Source: a beta proteobacterium AAP51
GTDB taxonomy: Bacteria; Pseudomonadota; Gammaproteobacteria; Burkholderiales; Burkholderiaceae_C
Assembly: GCA_001295905.1 (NCBI GenBank)
Contig: LJHT01000074.1
Span: forward strand, 1 to 58,476
Direction: 5' to 3'
Length of the DNA stretch: 58,476 nucleotides
Shown here: positions 28,622 to 36,547 of the stretch, piece by piece
Layout: each line of letters starts with the position of its first letter
How positions within the stretch are numbered: position 1 is the stretch's first letter
The notes under the pieces: model-generated
What the model was told of the DNA's origin: nothing
What the model saw: the letters and a program-made list of their open reading frames with translations, nothing else
The model's database searches: none
Made by a program: the position numbers and the translations under genes

Positions 28622-29878
28622 ATGGATTTCAGCTACAGCCCCCGAACCCAGGAACTGCAGGCGCGCCTGAACGCCTTCATGGCCGAACACGTGTACCCCG
28701 CCGAGGCAGCCTGGCACGCCGAGATCGAGGCCAACACGCGCGCCGGAAAACGCTGGACGCACCTGGAGACCATCGAGAAGCTCAAGCCCAAGGCGCGCGC
28801 GGCGGGGCTGTGGAATCTGTTCCTGCCCCCCAGTGCGGATGGCTCGCATTCGCGCGGCGACGGCAGCAGCGAGTTCGACTTCGGCCTGAGCAACCAGGAC
28901 TACGCGCCGCTGGCCGAGATCATGGGCGCGGTGCCCTGGAGCAGCGAGGTCTTCAACTGCTCGGCACCCGACACCGGCAACATGGAGACCATCGCGCGCT
29001 ACGGCACGGCCGAGCACAAGAAGCGCTGGCTGGAGCCGCTGCTCAACGGCGAGATCCGCAGCGCCTTCGCCATGACGGAGCCAGCGGTGGCTTCATCCGA
29101 TGCCACCAACATCGAAGCCGACATCCGGCGCGACGGCGACAGCTACGTCATCAACGGCCGCAAGTGGTGGACCAGCGGCGCCGGCGACCCGCGCTGCGCC
29201 ATCTTCATCTTCATGGGCAAGACCGACACGAGCGCGCCGCGCCACTCGCAGCAGAGCATGGTGCTGGTGCCGCGCGACACGCCGGGCATCACCATCCTGC
29301 GCCCGCTGACGGTCTTCGGCTACGACGACGCGCCGCACGGCCACATGGAGGTGGATTTCGTCAACGTGCGCGTGCCCGTCAGCAACATCCTGCTCGGCGA
29401 AGGGCGGGGTTTCGAGATCGCGCAGGGCCGCCTCGGGCCGGGGCGCATCCACCACTGCATGCGCCTCATCGGCCTGGCAGAGCGCGCGCTCAAGCTGATG
29501 TGCGAGCGCGCCACCCAGCGCGTGGCCTTCGGCAAGCCGATCGCCCAGCAAGGCGTGACGCTGGAGCGCATCGCCGAGGCGCGCTGCAAGATCGACCAGG
29601 CCCGACTGCTCACGCTCAAGGCGGCGTGGATGATGGACAAGGCGGGCAACAAGAGCGCCAAGGCCGAGATCGCGATGATCAAGGTGGTGGCCCCCACCAT
29701 GGCCTGCCAGGTGATCGACTGGGCCATGCAGGTCTTCGGCGGCGCCGGCATGAGCCAGGACACCCCGCTGGCCTACTTCTACACCCTGGCCCGCACGCTG
29801 CGCTACGCCGACGGCCCCGACGAAGTGCACCGCAACGCCATCGCCAAGCTGGAACTGGGAAAACTGACTCTGGCTTGA
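28622..29878 (+). CDS. Acyl-CoA dehydrogenase (ACAD10/11-like)
   Basis: 418 residues, FAD-dependent acyl-CoA dehydrogenase fold. [17 protein letters not shown] (FAD/substrate segment), [27 protein letters not shown] and the C-terminal [40 protein letters not shown]. In ACAD11 systems the phosphorylated 4-hydroxyacyl-CoA loses phosphate on this enzyme, giving an enoyl-CoA. The neighbouring kinase supports this rather than simple beta-oxidation. GGAG precedes the ATG by about nine bases. Confidence 0.92.
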   Translation: MDFSYSPRTQELQARLNAFMAEHVYPAEAAWHAEIEANTRAGKRWTHLETIEKLKPKARAAGLWNLFLPPSADGSHSRGDGSSEFDFGLSNQDYAPLAEIMGAVPWSSEVFNCSAPDTGNMETIARYGTAEHKKRWLEPLLNGEIRSAFAMTEPAVASSDATNIEADIRRDGDSYVINGRKWWTSGAGDPRCAIFIFMGKTDTSAPRHSQQSMVLVPRDTPGITILRPLTVFGYDDAPHGHMEVDFVNVRVPVSNILLGEGRGFEIAQGRLGPGRIHHCMRLIGLAERALKLMCERATQRVAFGKPIAQQGVTLERIAEARCKIDQARLLTLKAAWMMDKAGNKSAKAEIAMIKVVAPTMACQVIDWAMQVFGGAGMSQDTPLAYFYTLARTLRYADGPDEVHRNAIAKLELGKLTLA

Positions 29879-29880
29879 CC

Positions 29881-29961
29881 AAGCCCTTGCGCGGAACCGG
29901 CTCCGCCGGGCCGCTGCAAGAGCACCCTCGGGGGGCAGCGAACGCAGTGAGCGTGGGGGCC
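29881..29961 (+). repeat. Dispersed structured element, family 1 (copy R3)
   Basis: Begins two bases after the dehydrogenase stop. CTTGC-GCGG-AA-CCGGC-TCC-GCCGG-G-CCGC-T-GCAAG folds with the same AA/G internal loop as other copies; followed by a CCCTCGGGGGG palindrome and the AGCGAACGCAGTGAGCG direct repeat. Sits between convergent genes. Confidence 0.8.
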
Positions 29962-29974
29962 TTATCCCGGGGCT

Positions 29975-30703
29975 CTATTTCTCGTGTTCCTGGCCCGGCA
30001 ACGCACTCGTCTGCCACATGCTGGGTTGCGTGCTGGGCGCGATGGAATCGCTGTGTTCGGTGGCCACGCGGCGCGCTTCGCGCATCGCGGTCTCGAACAC
30101 CCGCAGCCAGCCCTGCAGCGTGGCGGCATCGGCTTCGGCCACGGCGGTGCGCAGCATCAGGCGGCCGCGGCCGATCATCAGCACCAGCGGCACCTCGGGT
30201 GCGATGCGCAGCGCCGCCAGGCCCTGGGTCAGCGGCCCTTCCAGCCAGTGGCGCAGCCAGCCCTGCACGCTGGAAAGCGCGCAGAAGCGCTCGCGCAGCA
30301 GCGGCATGTCAGCGCCCGAGAGCTTGGGGAACATCACCAGCCAGCGCATCTCGGGCGGCGTCTGGTTGTCGATGCGGGTCTGCACGCCCTCGACATACTG
30401 GTCGAAGACCGCCTTCTCCATGGCTTCCTGCAGCACACGGTTCATCACCACCACCTGCAGCTCAGCAGGCAGGCCCAGTTCGGCGCGCAGCCGCAGTTCC
30501 TTGCCCTGGATGTAGGGGCGGTGCGAAGGGCCCCATTCCAGGCGCCAGGGCGTGGCGCCCAGCCGGCCATCGATGACGAAGCCCTCGCCCTGCACCGCGC
30601 GAAAGGCGTACTGCTTGGACTTGGCCCACGGCGCCACGCCGTCCCAACCGTCGGCGGCAGGGGCCGGTGCCCCGGTGAACAAACGCTTGATGCCGTCGAG
30701 CAT
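29975..30703 (-). CDS. Conserved hypothetical protein
   Basis: 242 residues, no signal peptide or membrane segment. Starts MLDGIKRLFTGAPAP, contains WRLEWGPSHRPYIQGKELRL and a central Trp/Leu-rich helical part (VQGWLRHWLEGPLTQGLAAL). I do not recognise a domain; by composition and codon usage it is a genuine cytoplasmic protein. Convergent with the dehydrogenase gene, with element R3 between; upstream is tRNA-Arg on the other strand. Confidence 0.78.
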   Translation of the reverse strand: MLDGIKRLFTGAPAPAADGWDGVAPWAKSKQYAFRAVQGEGFVIDGRLGATPWRLEWGPSHRPYIQGKELRLRAELGLPAELQVVVMNRVLQEAMEKAVFDQYVEGVQTRIDNQTPPEMRWLVMFPKLSGADMPLLRERFCALSSVQGWLRHWLEGPLTQGLAALRIAPEVPLVLMIGRGRLMLRTAVAEADAATLQGWLRVFETAMREARRVATEHSDSIAPSTQPSMWQTSALPGQEHEK

Positions 30704-30861
30704 GTTGGAAGGCCCCGGGACAGGATGGACGGTGCAGGCCCGCTGGGCCGGCTGCGCGGGTCAACGATGGCTGAAGTGTATGCGTCACCCCGGCCGCCGG
30801 GCCCCGCATGACCCCGCGCGCCGCCGCCGCACCTGCCAGCAAGTGCACGCAGGCGCGCTTC

Positions 30862-30867
30862 TAGAAT
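30862..30867 (+). promoter_or_regulatory. -10 element (TAGAAT) of tRNA-Arg
   Basis: TAGAAT within CTAGAATC ends ten bases before the mature 5' end of the tRNA, right for a short leader. No good -35 at 17 bases. The same motif occurs before livH, nadB and the Mth938-like gene. Confidence 0.5.
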
Positions 30868-30876
30868 CAGCGGCTG

Positions 30877-30953
30877 CTGCCCGTAGCTCATCTGGATAGA
30901 GCAGCTGCCTTCTAAGCAGCAGGTAGGGGGTTCGAGTCCCTCCGGGCAGGCCA
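30877..30953 (+). tRNA. tRNA-Arg(TCT)
   Basis: Full cloverleaf: acceptor CTGCCCG/CGGGCAG, D-stem GCTC/GAGC, anticodon stem GCTGC/GCAGC around loop CTTCTAA with anticodon TCT (30911-30913), five-base variable loop, T-arm with TTCGAGT, discriminator G and encoded CCA. Reads AGA (rare in this GC-rich genome). The stem starts with C1-G72. Confidence 0.95.
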
Positions 30954-30967
30954 GGTTCTTCCAGGGG

Positions 30968-32674
30968 TCAGTCTGCCGCCGCCGCGCCGCTGCCGGGCGC
31001 CGGCTTCAACATGCCGCTGAGCGCCTGCGAGATGCCGGTGATGCCCTCGTTGGACAAGCCGGCGTCCTTCATCACCGCATCGACGATGGGCTTGGCCAGC
31101 TGGTACTGCAGCGCCGAGTTCATCACCTGCTCGGGAAAGGTAGCGCCGGGCTGCCCGGCGGTTGCGCCGGCACCGGCCGCTCCAGCGGCGCCGCCCCCCG
31201 GCAAGCCCTGCACCTGGAAGATGCGGATGGAGTCGATCTTCTCCATCGGCCGCACCGCCTGCTCCAGGATCTGCGGCAGCTGCTGCAGCAGCAAGGTGCG
31301 CACCTGCAGGTCGATCTGCGCCGCCGAGAGCGTGTTCAGCGCCTGGTTGATGGCGCGCTTGCCCTCGGCCTCGGCCAGCGCCGCGGCCTGGCGGGCCTGC
31401 GCTTCGATGGTGATGGCCTCGGCGCGGTCGAGCGCGGCCTCCTTCTCGGCATTGGCCGACACCTTCACCGCGATGGCGTTCTGCTCGGCTTCCTTCGCTG
31501 CGTCGATGAGCTGGATGCTCTTTTCGCGTTCGGCCACCGCCACCTGCCGTGCGGTGTTCACGGCTTCCTCGGCCTTCACCGCCTCGGCGCGCGCCAGGTT
31601 GGCCGCAGCATCGGCATCGGACTGCTCGCGCGACTTGGTGGCGATGGCAATCTGCGTGTCCTGCCGCGCAATCTCCACCTGCTTGCGCTGTTCGGCGCGC
31701 TGCATCTCGGTCTTGCGCTCGAGCTCGATCTCGCGCGTTTGAATGACGAGGTTCTTCTCGATTTCGGCGGCCTTGATCTCGCGCTCGGCCTCGATGCGCT
31801 TCTGGCTCACCTGGCGTTCGGCCTCGATCTTGGCGTTCTCGGCCTCGCGGTTGCGTTCGGCCTGCTGTGAAGCAATCAGCGCCGCCTGTTCGGCACGCGT
31901 CACCTCCACCTCGCGCTTCTGCGAGAGCGTGGCGAACTCGGTGTCCTTGTCGATGTTCAGCTTCTGGCGCGTGGCGTCCAGGTTCTTGGTGCGCACCTGC
32001 ACCTCGGTGTCCTGCTCGACATCGTTGCGCTGCTTGCGGCGCGCTTCGGTCTGCTCGGTCAGGCGCGTCAGGCCCTCGGCGTCGAAGGCGTTGTTGGGGT
32101 TGAAGAACTGCTTGTCGGTCTGGTCCAGGCTGGTCAGCGAGACCGATTCGAGCTCGAGGCCGTTCTTCTCCAGGTCTTCGGCCACGGCGTTCTGCACCGC
32201 CTGCACGAAGTCGCGCCGCTTGTCCTGCAGCTCCTGGATGGTCATGGTGGCCGCGGTGGCGCGCAGCGAATCGACGAACTTGTCTTCCACCAGGGCCTTC
32301 AGCTCCTCGGGGCTCATGGTGCGGGCGCCCAGGGTCTGCGCGGCAATGCTCACGGCTTCTTCGGTCTGCTTCACGCGCACGAAGAAGGCGGCCGTCACGT
32401 CCACACGCATGCGGTCCTTGGTGATGAGGCTTTCGCGCTCGCGGCGCACCACCTCGAGCTTGAGCGTGTTCATGTTCACCAGCACGCGCTCGTGGAACAC
32501 CGGCAGCACGATGGCACCGCCGTCCATGATGACCTTCTGCCCGCCCAGGCCGGTGCGCACGAAGGCGGTTTCCTTGGTCGAGCGCTTGTACAGGCGCGCG
32601 AAGATGATGCCGATGGTCAGCAGCGGCAGCAGCGCGATGCCCGCCAGGCTGGCGATTTCGATCAGGTTGCTCAT
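30968..32674 (-). CDS. YqiK-type flotillin (SPFH/band 7 protein)
   Basis: 568 residues. One N-terminal membrane segment (about 8-27), SPFH domain (about 30-210, with VDVTAAFFVRVKQTEEAVSI in part), a long Ala/Glu/Arg coiled coil with the flotillin EA-rich repeats (about 215-470), then a Gly/Ala-rich tail. Flotillins form membrane microdomain scaffolds. Last gene of the PspA/YqiJ operon, 69 bases after yqiJ; pairing with an OB-fold YqiJ/NfeD-type protein is typical for the family. Confidence 0.92.
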   Translation of the reverse strand: MSNLIEIASLAGIALLPLLTIGIIFARLYKRSTKETAFVRTGLGGQKVIMDGGAIVLPVFHERVLVNMNTLKLEVVRRERESLITKDRMRVDVTAAFFVRVKQTEEAVSIAAQTLGARTMSPEELKALVEDKFVDSLRATAATMTIQELQDKRRDFVQAVQNAVAEDLEKNGLELESVSLTSLDQTDKQFFNPNNAFDAEGLTRLTEQTEARRKQRNDVEQDTEVQVRTKNLDATRQKLNIDKDTEFATLSQKREVEVTRAEQAALIASQQAERNREAENAKIEAERQVSQKRIEAEREIKAAEIEKNLVIQTREIELERKTEMQRAEQRKQVEIARQDTQIAIATKSREQSDADAAANLARAEAVKAEEAVNTARQVAVAEREKSIQLIDAAKEAEQNAIAVKVSANAEKEAALDRAEAITIEAQARQAAALAEAEGKRAINQALNTLSAAQIDLQVRTLLLQQLPQILEQAVRPMEKIDSIRIFQVQGLPGGGAAGAAGAGATAGQPGATFPEQVMNSALQYQLAKPIVDAVMKDAGLSNEGITGISQALSGMLKPAPGSGAAAAD

Positions 32675-32743
32675 GCTTGGAAAACTCCCTCTGTGGTGAT
32701 GCCTGCCCGGGCGCCCGTGTTCCGGGGCGGCCCCGGGGCTGCG

Positions 32744-33370
32744 TTAAAGCAAGCCGGGGTGCGGGTTGGCGATGCAGCGGTAGAACGCGCCCGCCTTGCG
32801 CACGATGAGGATCTGTGCGCCCTCTTCGAAGATCTCGTCGTCGATGTCGGGCTCGACCATCAGGTAGTGCGTGCGACCGTGGGCGTCGCGAACACGCGCC
32901 TGGGCGGCCAGGCCGCGGCGTGCGGCACCGGCCGAGACCACGCCGGCGCGGCCCACCAGGCTCATCTCGCTGACGGCGCTGGTTTCGTCACGCGGAATGA
33001 TGTGCGCCACCAGCGCCCCCAGCCCGCGCACCGTGGCCATGCCCGAAGGCACGGCCAGCAGCCCCGCCACCCAGCCGGGCAGGTAGAAGCCGAAGAGGCC
33101 GCTCACCACCTTCTGCAGGCCGTAGCCGAAGAGCGCATAGCCCAGCAGAAACAGCAGCAGCAGCACCAGCGCCGGCACGCGGCCCAGGTGCAGCCAGCCC
33201 AGCACGCGGTCGAGGCCGCTGTCGCCGTTGACCTCGGGCAGCCAGTCGTCGATGAGGTTGCTCGGGCTCATCGACACCAGCATGCCGAAGCCCTCGAGCA
33301 GTGCGATGCCGACGATGAGGGCCAGCGCCACCCCGAAGGGCAGCGTCTCGGGCGCCATGAACAGGTTCAC
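32744..33370 (-). CDS. YqiJ-type (NfeD-like) membrane protein with C-terminal OB fold
   Basis: 208 residues. Three membrane segments (about 13-35, 65-88, 95-118) and a C-terminal beta-rich domain (SLVGRAGVVSAGAARRGLAA to the end, EGAQILIVRKAGAFYRC) of the OB type seen in NfeD/YqiJ. These anchor or regulate flotillins. Overlaps the pspA stop by ATGA, so the stoichiometry is coupled to PspA. Confidence 0.85.
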   Translation of the reverse strand: MNLFMAPETLPFGVALALIVGIALLEGFGMLVSMSPSNLIDDWLPEVNGDSGLDRVLGWLHLGRVPALVLLLLFLLGYALFGYGLQKVVSGLFGFYLPGWVAGLLAVPSGMATVRGLGALVAHIIPRDETSAVSEMSLVGRAGVVSAGAARRGLAAQARVRDAHGRTHYLMVEPDIDDEIFEEGAQILIVRKAGAFYRCIANPHPGLL

Positions 33371-34041
33371 GCCTTGCCCGCCTTGATCTGCGCCATGCGC
33401 TCGGCGATCTTGTTCTCACGCACCAGGTCGTCCAGTTCCTTCAGGCGTGCGGTCTGCTGCAGCGTAGCCTGGCGGTCGGTGCCCAACAGGCCGGTCTGGC
33501 GCTGGTAGATGCGGTCGAAGGCACCGGTGACGGCGCCGATGCGCTGCTCGGCCTGGCTGCCCGCCACGCCGCCGCTGGCGGTGGCCGAAGCGGCGGCCGC
33601 GCGGCTCTTGCGGAAGGCTTCCAGCGCTTCTTCCATCTCGCGCTTCTTGGCCAGCAGGGCGGCCACATAGCCCTGCAGCTCGGTTTCCTGCCGGGCCTGC
33701 TCGGCCAGCGTGGTTTCCAGCACCGGAATCTGCGCTTCGATGTCGAGCTGGCGCGCCACCGCGGCACGCGCCAGGTCTTCACGGCCCTGGGCCAGGGCCT
33801 GCTCGATCTGGCCCAGCAGCGTTTCGTGCTGCGCATTCAGGCGCGCATGCTGCTGCTGCGTGAGGTGGCGGTTGGCGCTGACCACGCCCAGCTCGTGCCG
33901 CACCTCGGCCACCACGGCGTCGGCCTCGCGCAGGCTCTGCTCCATCATGGCCTCGGGCGCCTGGTCTTCGATGCGGTCGATGAGGGCGTGCATGCCGCCG
34001 GCAATGACGCGCCCGACGCGGGTCTTCAGGGTATCGGCCAT
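33367..34041 (-). CDS. pspA: PspA/IM30-family membrane-stress protein
   Basis: 224 residues, almost entirely coiled coil, with the PspA/Vipp1 layout: helix KTRVGRVIAGGMHALIDRIE, acidic/Glu-rich middle (AVVAEVRHELGVV) and RAAVARQLDIEAQIPVLE. It lacks the amphipathic N-terminal helix 0 in its classic form. PspA-family proteins are ESCRT-III-like and protect damaged inner membranes. Starts one base after the preceding stop (TGA-A-ATG). Confidence 0.88.
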   Translation of the reverse strand: MADTLKTRVGRVIAGGMHALIDRIEDQAPEAMMEQSLREADAVVAEVRHELGVVSANRHLTQQQHARLNAQHETLLGQIEQALAQGREDLARAAVARQLDIEAQIPVLETTLAEQARQETELQGYVAALLAKKREMEEALEAFRKSRAAAASATASGGVAGSQAEQRIGAVTGAFDRIYQRQTGLLGTDRQATLQQTARLKELDDLVRENKIAERMAQIKAGKA

Positions 34042-34042
34042 T

Positions 34043-34546
34043 TCAGGTTCCTTTCAGGCTGTGGAGGGTGGCGGCCAATTCGATCGTAGCCGCCGCGTGG
34101 CGCTGGATGACGCCGGGGTCGAAGGCCGCTGCCGCGGCCGTGGTGCCCTGCCGCAGCAAGGCCTCGTTCATGGCGAAGGCGCGCCGCACCAGCGCGTCTT
34201 CCAGCTTGGCGGCCTCGGCCGCATCGGCCGGGGCGTGGCTCACCAGCAGCGCCAGCAGGGCTGTCACGTGGTCTTGCACCAGCGTCAGCACTTCCGAGTG
34301 GCGGCCGGTTTCGCCTTCCAGGCGCACCAGCGCTTCACGCAGGCGGCCGCCGAGATCGCGCGCCCAGGCATGGGCGGCCACGTAGTCGAAGGCGCCGTCG
34401 TGCTGGCGCTTCAGTTGGCCGAGCAAGACGCGCAGCTTGTCGCTGTTGGTGGTGGCCCCTTCCACCGGCATGCGCGCCAGCCAAAGGTACAGATCGCTGG
34501 GTATGCGGGCCGACAGGGGCTCCATCGAGGGGTTGTTCTGCACCAT
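34043..34546 (-). CDS. Unknown protein with RHH-like N-terminus, first gene of the PspA/flotillin operon
   Basis: 167 residues. The N-terminus (LSARIPSDLYLWLARM, then TNSDKLRVLLGQLKRQH) reads as strand-helix-helix, the ribbon-helix-helix DNA-binding pattern; the rest is helical (ARDLGGRLREALVRLEGETG; ATIELAATLHSLKGT). No family name is certain. ATG at 34546 chosen for family-like N-terminus; an internal ATG eight codons later is possible. An inverted repeat overlaps the operon's -10, so autoregulation is a concrete hypothesis. Confidence 0.72.
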   Translation of the reverse strand: MVQNNPSMEPLSARIPSDLYLWLARMPVEGATTNSDKLRVLLGQLKRQHDGAFDYVAAHAWARDLGGRLREALVRLEGETGRHSEVLTLVQDHVTALLALLVSHAPADAAEAAKLEDALVRRAFAMNEALLRQGTTAAAAAFDPGVIQRHAAATIELAATLHSLKGT

Positions 34547-34569
34547 GGGCGGTCTCGGCTGCGGCTTTG

Positions 34570-34603
34570 AATGCAAATGTATTCGTTTGCGTTCGCGCGT
34601 CAA
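34570..34603 (-). promoter_or_regulatory. Promoter of the PspA/flotillin operon with operator-like inverted repeat
   Basis: On the minus strand TTGACG (34603-34598), 16 bases, TACATT (34581-34576): a good sigma-70 promoter whose start site would be about 25 bases before the first ATG. AATGCAAA and TTTGCGTT (34570-34577, 34586-34593; 7 of 8 matching) form an inverted repeat with an 8-base centre right over the -10. Ideal position for a repressor. Confidence 0.6.
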
Positions 34604-34728
34604 GACAGGACCAAAACCGCAGAACCACCAGGGTTCAATGCCGGGCGGCGGGGCGCAGGGGCCGCCAGCACCGCCGCAGGGGGGGCGAAGCTGGGCAGAA
34701 TGCACCTTGAACTTCCGCAGAGACCGCC

Positions 34729-35277
34729 ATGCCCGAAGCCCGCCCCACCCCCCGCGCCCCTACGGCCGACGACAGCGCCTCGCAGGTGATGCGCCAGCTG
34801 GGCCAGCGCGCCCACCAGCTGCGCGCCACCACGCGCGCGGCCGAGCACTTCAGCGCCCAGGGCAACGAGGCCGACCGCAACACCGGTTCGTGGCTGATGT
34901 CCTGCGCCGTGGCCATGGCCGGCGACCTGGCCGGCGAGGTGGACGCCCTCGCGCGCATGATGAAAGAGCAGCCGGCCGACGTGATGTTCAAGCAGACCGT
35001 CTCGCAGCTGCGCGTGCGTGCGCACCAGGTGCACGCCGCCACCCGCGCGGCCGACCACTTCCTGGACGGCGACAGCGCCGAAGACCAGGACACCGGCAGC
35101 TGGCTGGTGAGCACCGCCTGCACGCTGGCCAGGCAGCTGGCCGCGGACGTGGACGACAGCACCACCCCCTTGCGCCGCCCGGCCCTGGACAAGGCCAGCA
35201 TCGAACCGCACGACCCCGTGCAGGCGCGGCGCATGGCACGCGCCACCGCAGTGCCGCAGGCCGGCAGCGCACCCTAG
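34729..35277 (+). CDS. Small protein made of two 50-residue repeats, function unknown
   Basis: 182 residues. Residues 23-72 and 93-142 are an internal duplication: 26 of 50 positions identical by my count, sharing RAHQ, TRAA-x-HF, D-x-x-TGSWL and the final V-D. The repeats are predicted mainly helical; the C-terminus is Pro/Arg-rich. No signal peptide. I know no family for it. The conserved duplication, rather than a match, supports this strand as the real gene. Divergent from the PspA/flotillin operon. Confidence 0.72.
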   Translation: MPEARPTPRAPTADDSASQVMRQLGQRAHQLRATTRAAEHFSAQGNEADRNTGSWLMSCAVAMAGDLAGEVDALARMMKEQPADVMFKQTVSQLRVRAHQVHAATRAADHFLDGDSAEDQDTGSWLVSTACTLARQLAADVDDSTTPLRRPALDKASIEPHDPVQARRMARATAVPQAGSAP

Positions 35278-35316
35278 CCCGGGCCAGGCGCCCTGGGCGC
35301 TGCTGGCGGCGCCCAA

Positions 35317-35351
35317 GGAAAAGGCCCGCAGAACCGGGGTTCTGCGGGCCT
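35317..35351 (-). terminator. Terminator downstream of tRNA-Pro
   Basis: A perfect 14-base stem (35322-35335 with 35338-35351, around GG) on the minus strand is followed by TTTTCCTT, 16 bases after the tRNA-Pro CCA. It may also end the plus-strand gene at 35277. Confidence 0.85.
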
Positions 35352-35366
35352 CGTCTTTGTGCCGGA

Positions 35367-35443
<77 letters not shown>

Positions 35444-35513
35444 ACTGAGCCCGTAGTGTAAGCGCCCCGCTGCGGCCTGGCCGCCACAGCGGCTTCACTA
35501 GCATCGGCCCGCC

Positions 35514-36443
35514 ATGTTGCCCGCTTCAGAACCCGACACCCGCCACCTGCCGGTACACCGCCTGCCGCCACTGCTGCTGGCCTGCCTGGCGGCCACCTGG
35601 TTCATATGGGGCAGCACCTACCTGGCCATCAAATGGGCCCTGGTGAGCTTTCCGCCCTTCCACCAGATGGGCACGCGCTTCCTCGTCGCCGGCGCCCTGC
35701 TGGCGGCCTGGGTGCTGTGGCGCGGCGGGCGCTGGCCCAACCGTGCCGAATGGGTGAATGCCACCTTGCTGGGTGCGCTGATGCTGGGCGTGGGCTACGG
35801 CCTCACGGCGGTGGGGCAGCAGACCGTGAGCTCGGGCCTGGTGGTGGCCTTCATCGCCATCGGCCCGGCGCTGCAGGCCGGCTTCGAGTGGCCCTATGGC
35901 GTGAAGCCCACGCGCATGGAAGCCGCGGGCATCGCACTCGGCCTGGTGGGCGTGCTGGGCCTGGCTTCGGGCCAGGGTTTCGGCGCTTCGCCGGGCGGGC
36001 TGCTGGCGGTGCTGGTGGCTTCGGTGTCCTGGAAGCTGGGCAGCGTGTGGAGCACGCGCGGCCTGCCGCGGGTCCTGGGCGGCCGCAGCCTCGCGCTGGC
36101 GCCCGGCGCCATGGGCTTCGCCAGCCAGATGCTCGCTGGTGGGGCGGTGCTGATGGTGGTGTCGCTGCTGCTGGGCGAAAAACCCGGCTGGCCACCGCAA
36201 CCGCTGGCGCTGGCCAGCTGGTTCTACCTCGTAATTGCCGGTTCGCTGATCGCCTTTTCGGCCTTCATGCTGCTGCTGCAGCGCACCCGCACGGCGGTGT
36301 CTTCCAGCTATGCCTATGTCAACCCGCTCATCGGCCTGGCCCTGGGCGTGACGCTGGGCGGCGAAACGCTGCACTGGGGTGAATGGCTCTCGGCCGCGCT
36401 GGTGACCGGCAGCGTGGTGCTCATGCTGAAGGGCCGGACATAG
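35514..36443 (+). CDS. EamA/DMT-family exporter (YedA-like)
   Basis: 309 residues, ten membrane segments in two EamA halves. WFIWGSTYLAIKWAL near 30-44 is the EamA hallmark; IALGLVGVLGLASG and LVIAGSLIAFSAFMLLLQRT follow, ending in a hydrophobic helix. Such proteins export amino acids or metabolites; the substrate is unknown. Element R4 begins directly after its TAG. Confidence 0.9.
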   Translation: MLPASEPDTRHLPVHRLPPLLLACLAATWFIWGSTYLAIKWALVSFPPFHQMGTRFLVAGALLAAWVLWRGGRWPNRAEWVNATLLGALMLGVGYGLTAVGQQTVSSGLVVAFIAIGPALQAGFEWPYGVKPTRMEAAGIALGLVGVLGLASGQGFGASPGGLLAVLVASVSWKLGSVWSTRGLPRVLGGRSLALAPGAMGFASQMLAGGAVLMVVSLLLGEKPGWPPQPLALASWFYLVIAGSLIAFSAFMLLLQRTRTAVSSSYAYVNPLIGLALGVTLGGETLHWGEWLSAALVTGSVVLMLKGRT

Positions 36444-36519
36444 GCCCCCACGCTCGCTGGCGCTCGCTGCCCCCCGAGGGGGCTCTTGCAGCGGCCCGGC
36501 CAAGCCGGTTCCGCGCAAG
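36444..36519 (-). repeat. Dispersed structured element, family 1 (copy R4)
   Basis: Opposite orientation to R3 and nearly the same: CTTGC/GCAAG, GCGG/CCGC, AA-versus-G, CCGGC-TTG-GCCGG, then CCCCCTCGGGGGG and a (G)CGCTCGCTG direct repeat. Abuts the EamA stop. Confidence 0.8.
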
Positions 36520-36547
36520 ACCTTGATCCACGGAGCCCTTGGCAGTG

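Noticed and set aside
34600..35316. Minus-strand open frame of 238 codons opposite the duplicated protein
   Set aside because: The internal repeat in the plus-strand protein gives independent support to that strand; the opposite frame has Gly/Ala/Val repeats typical of a shadow.
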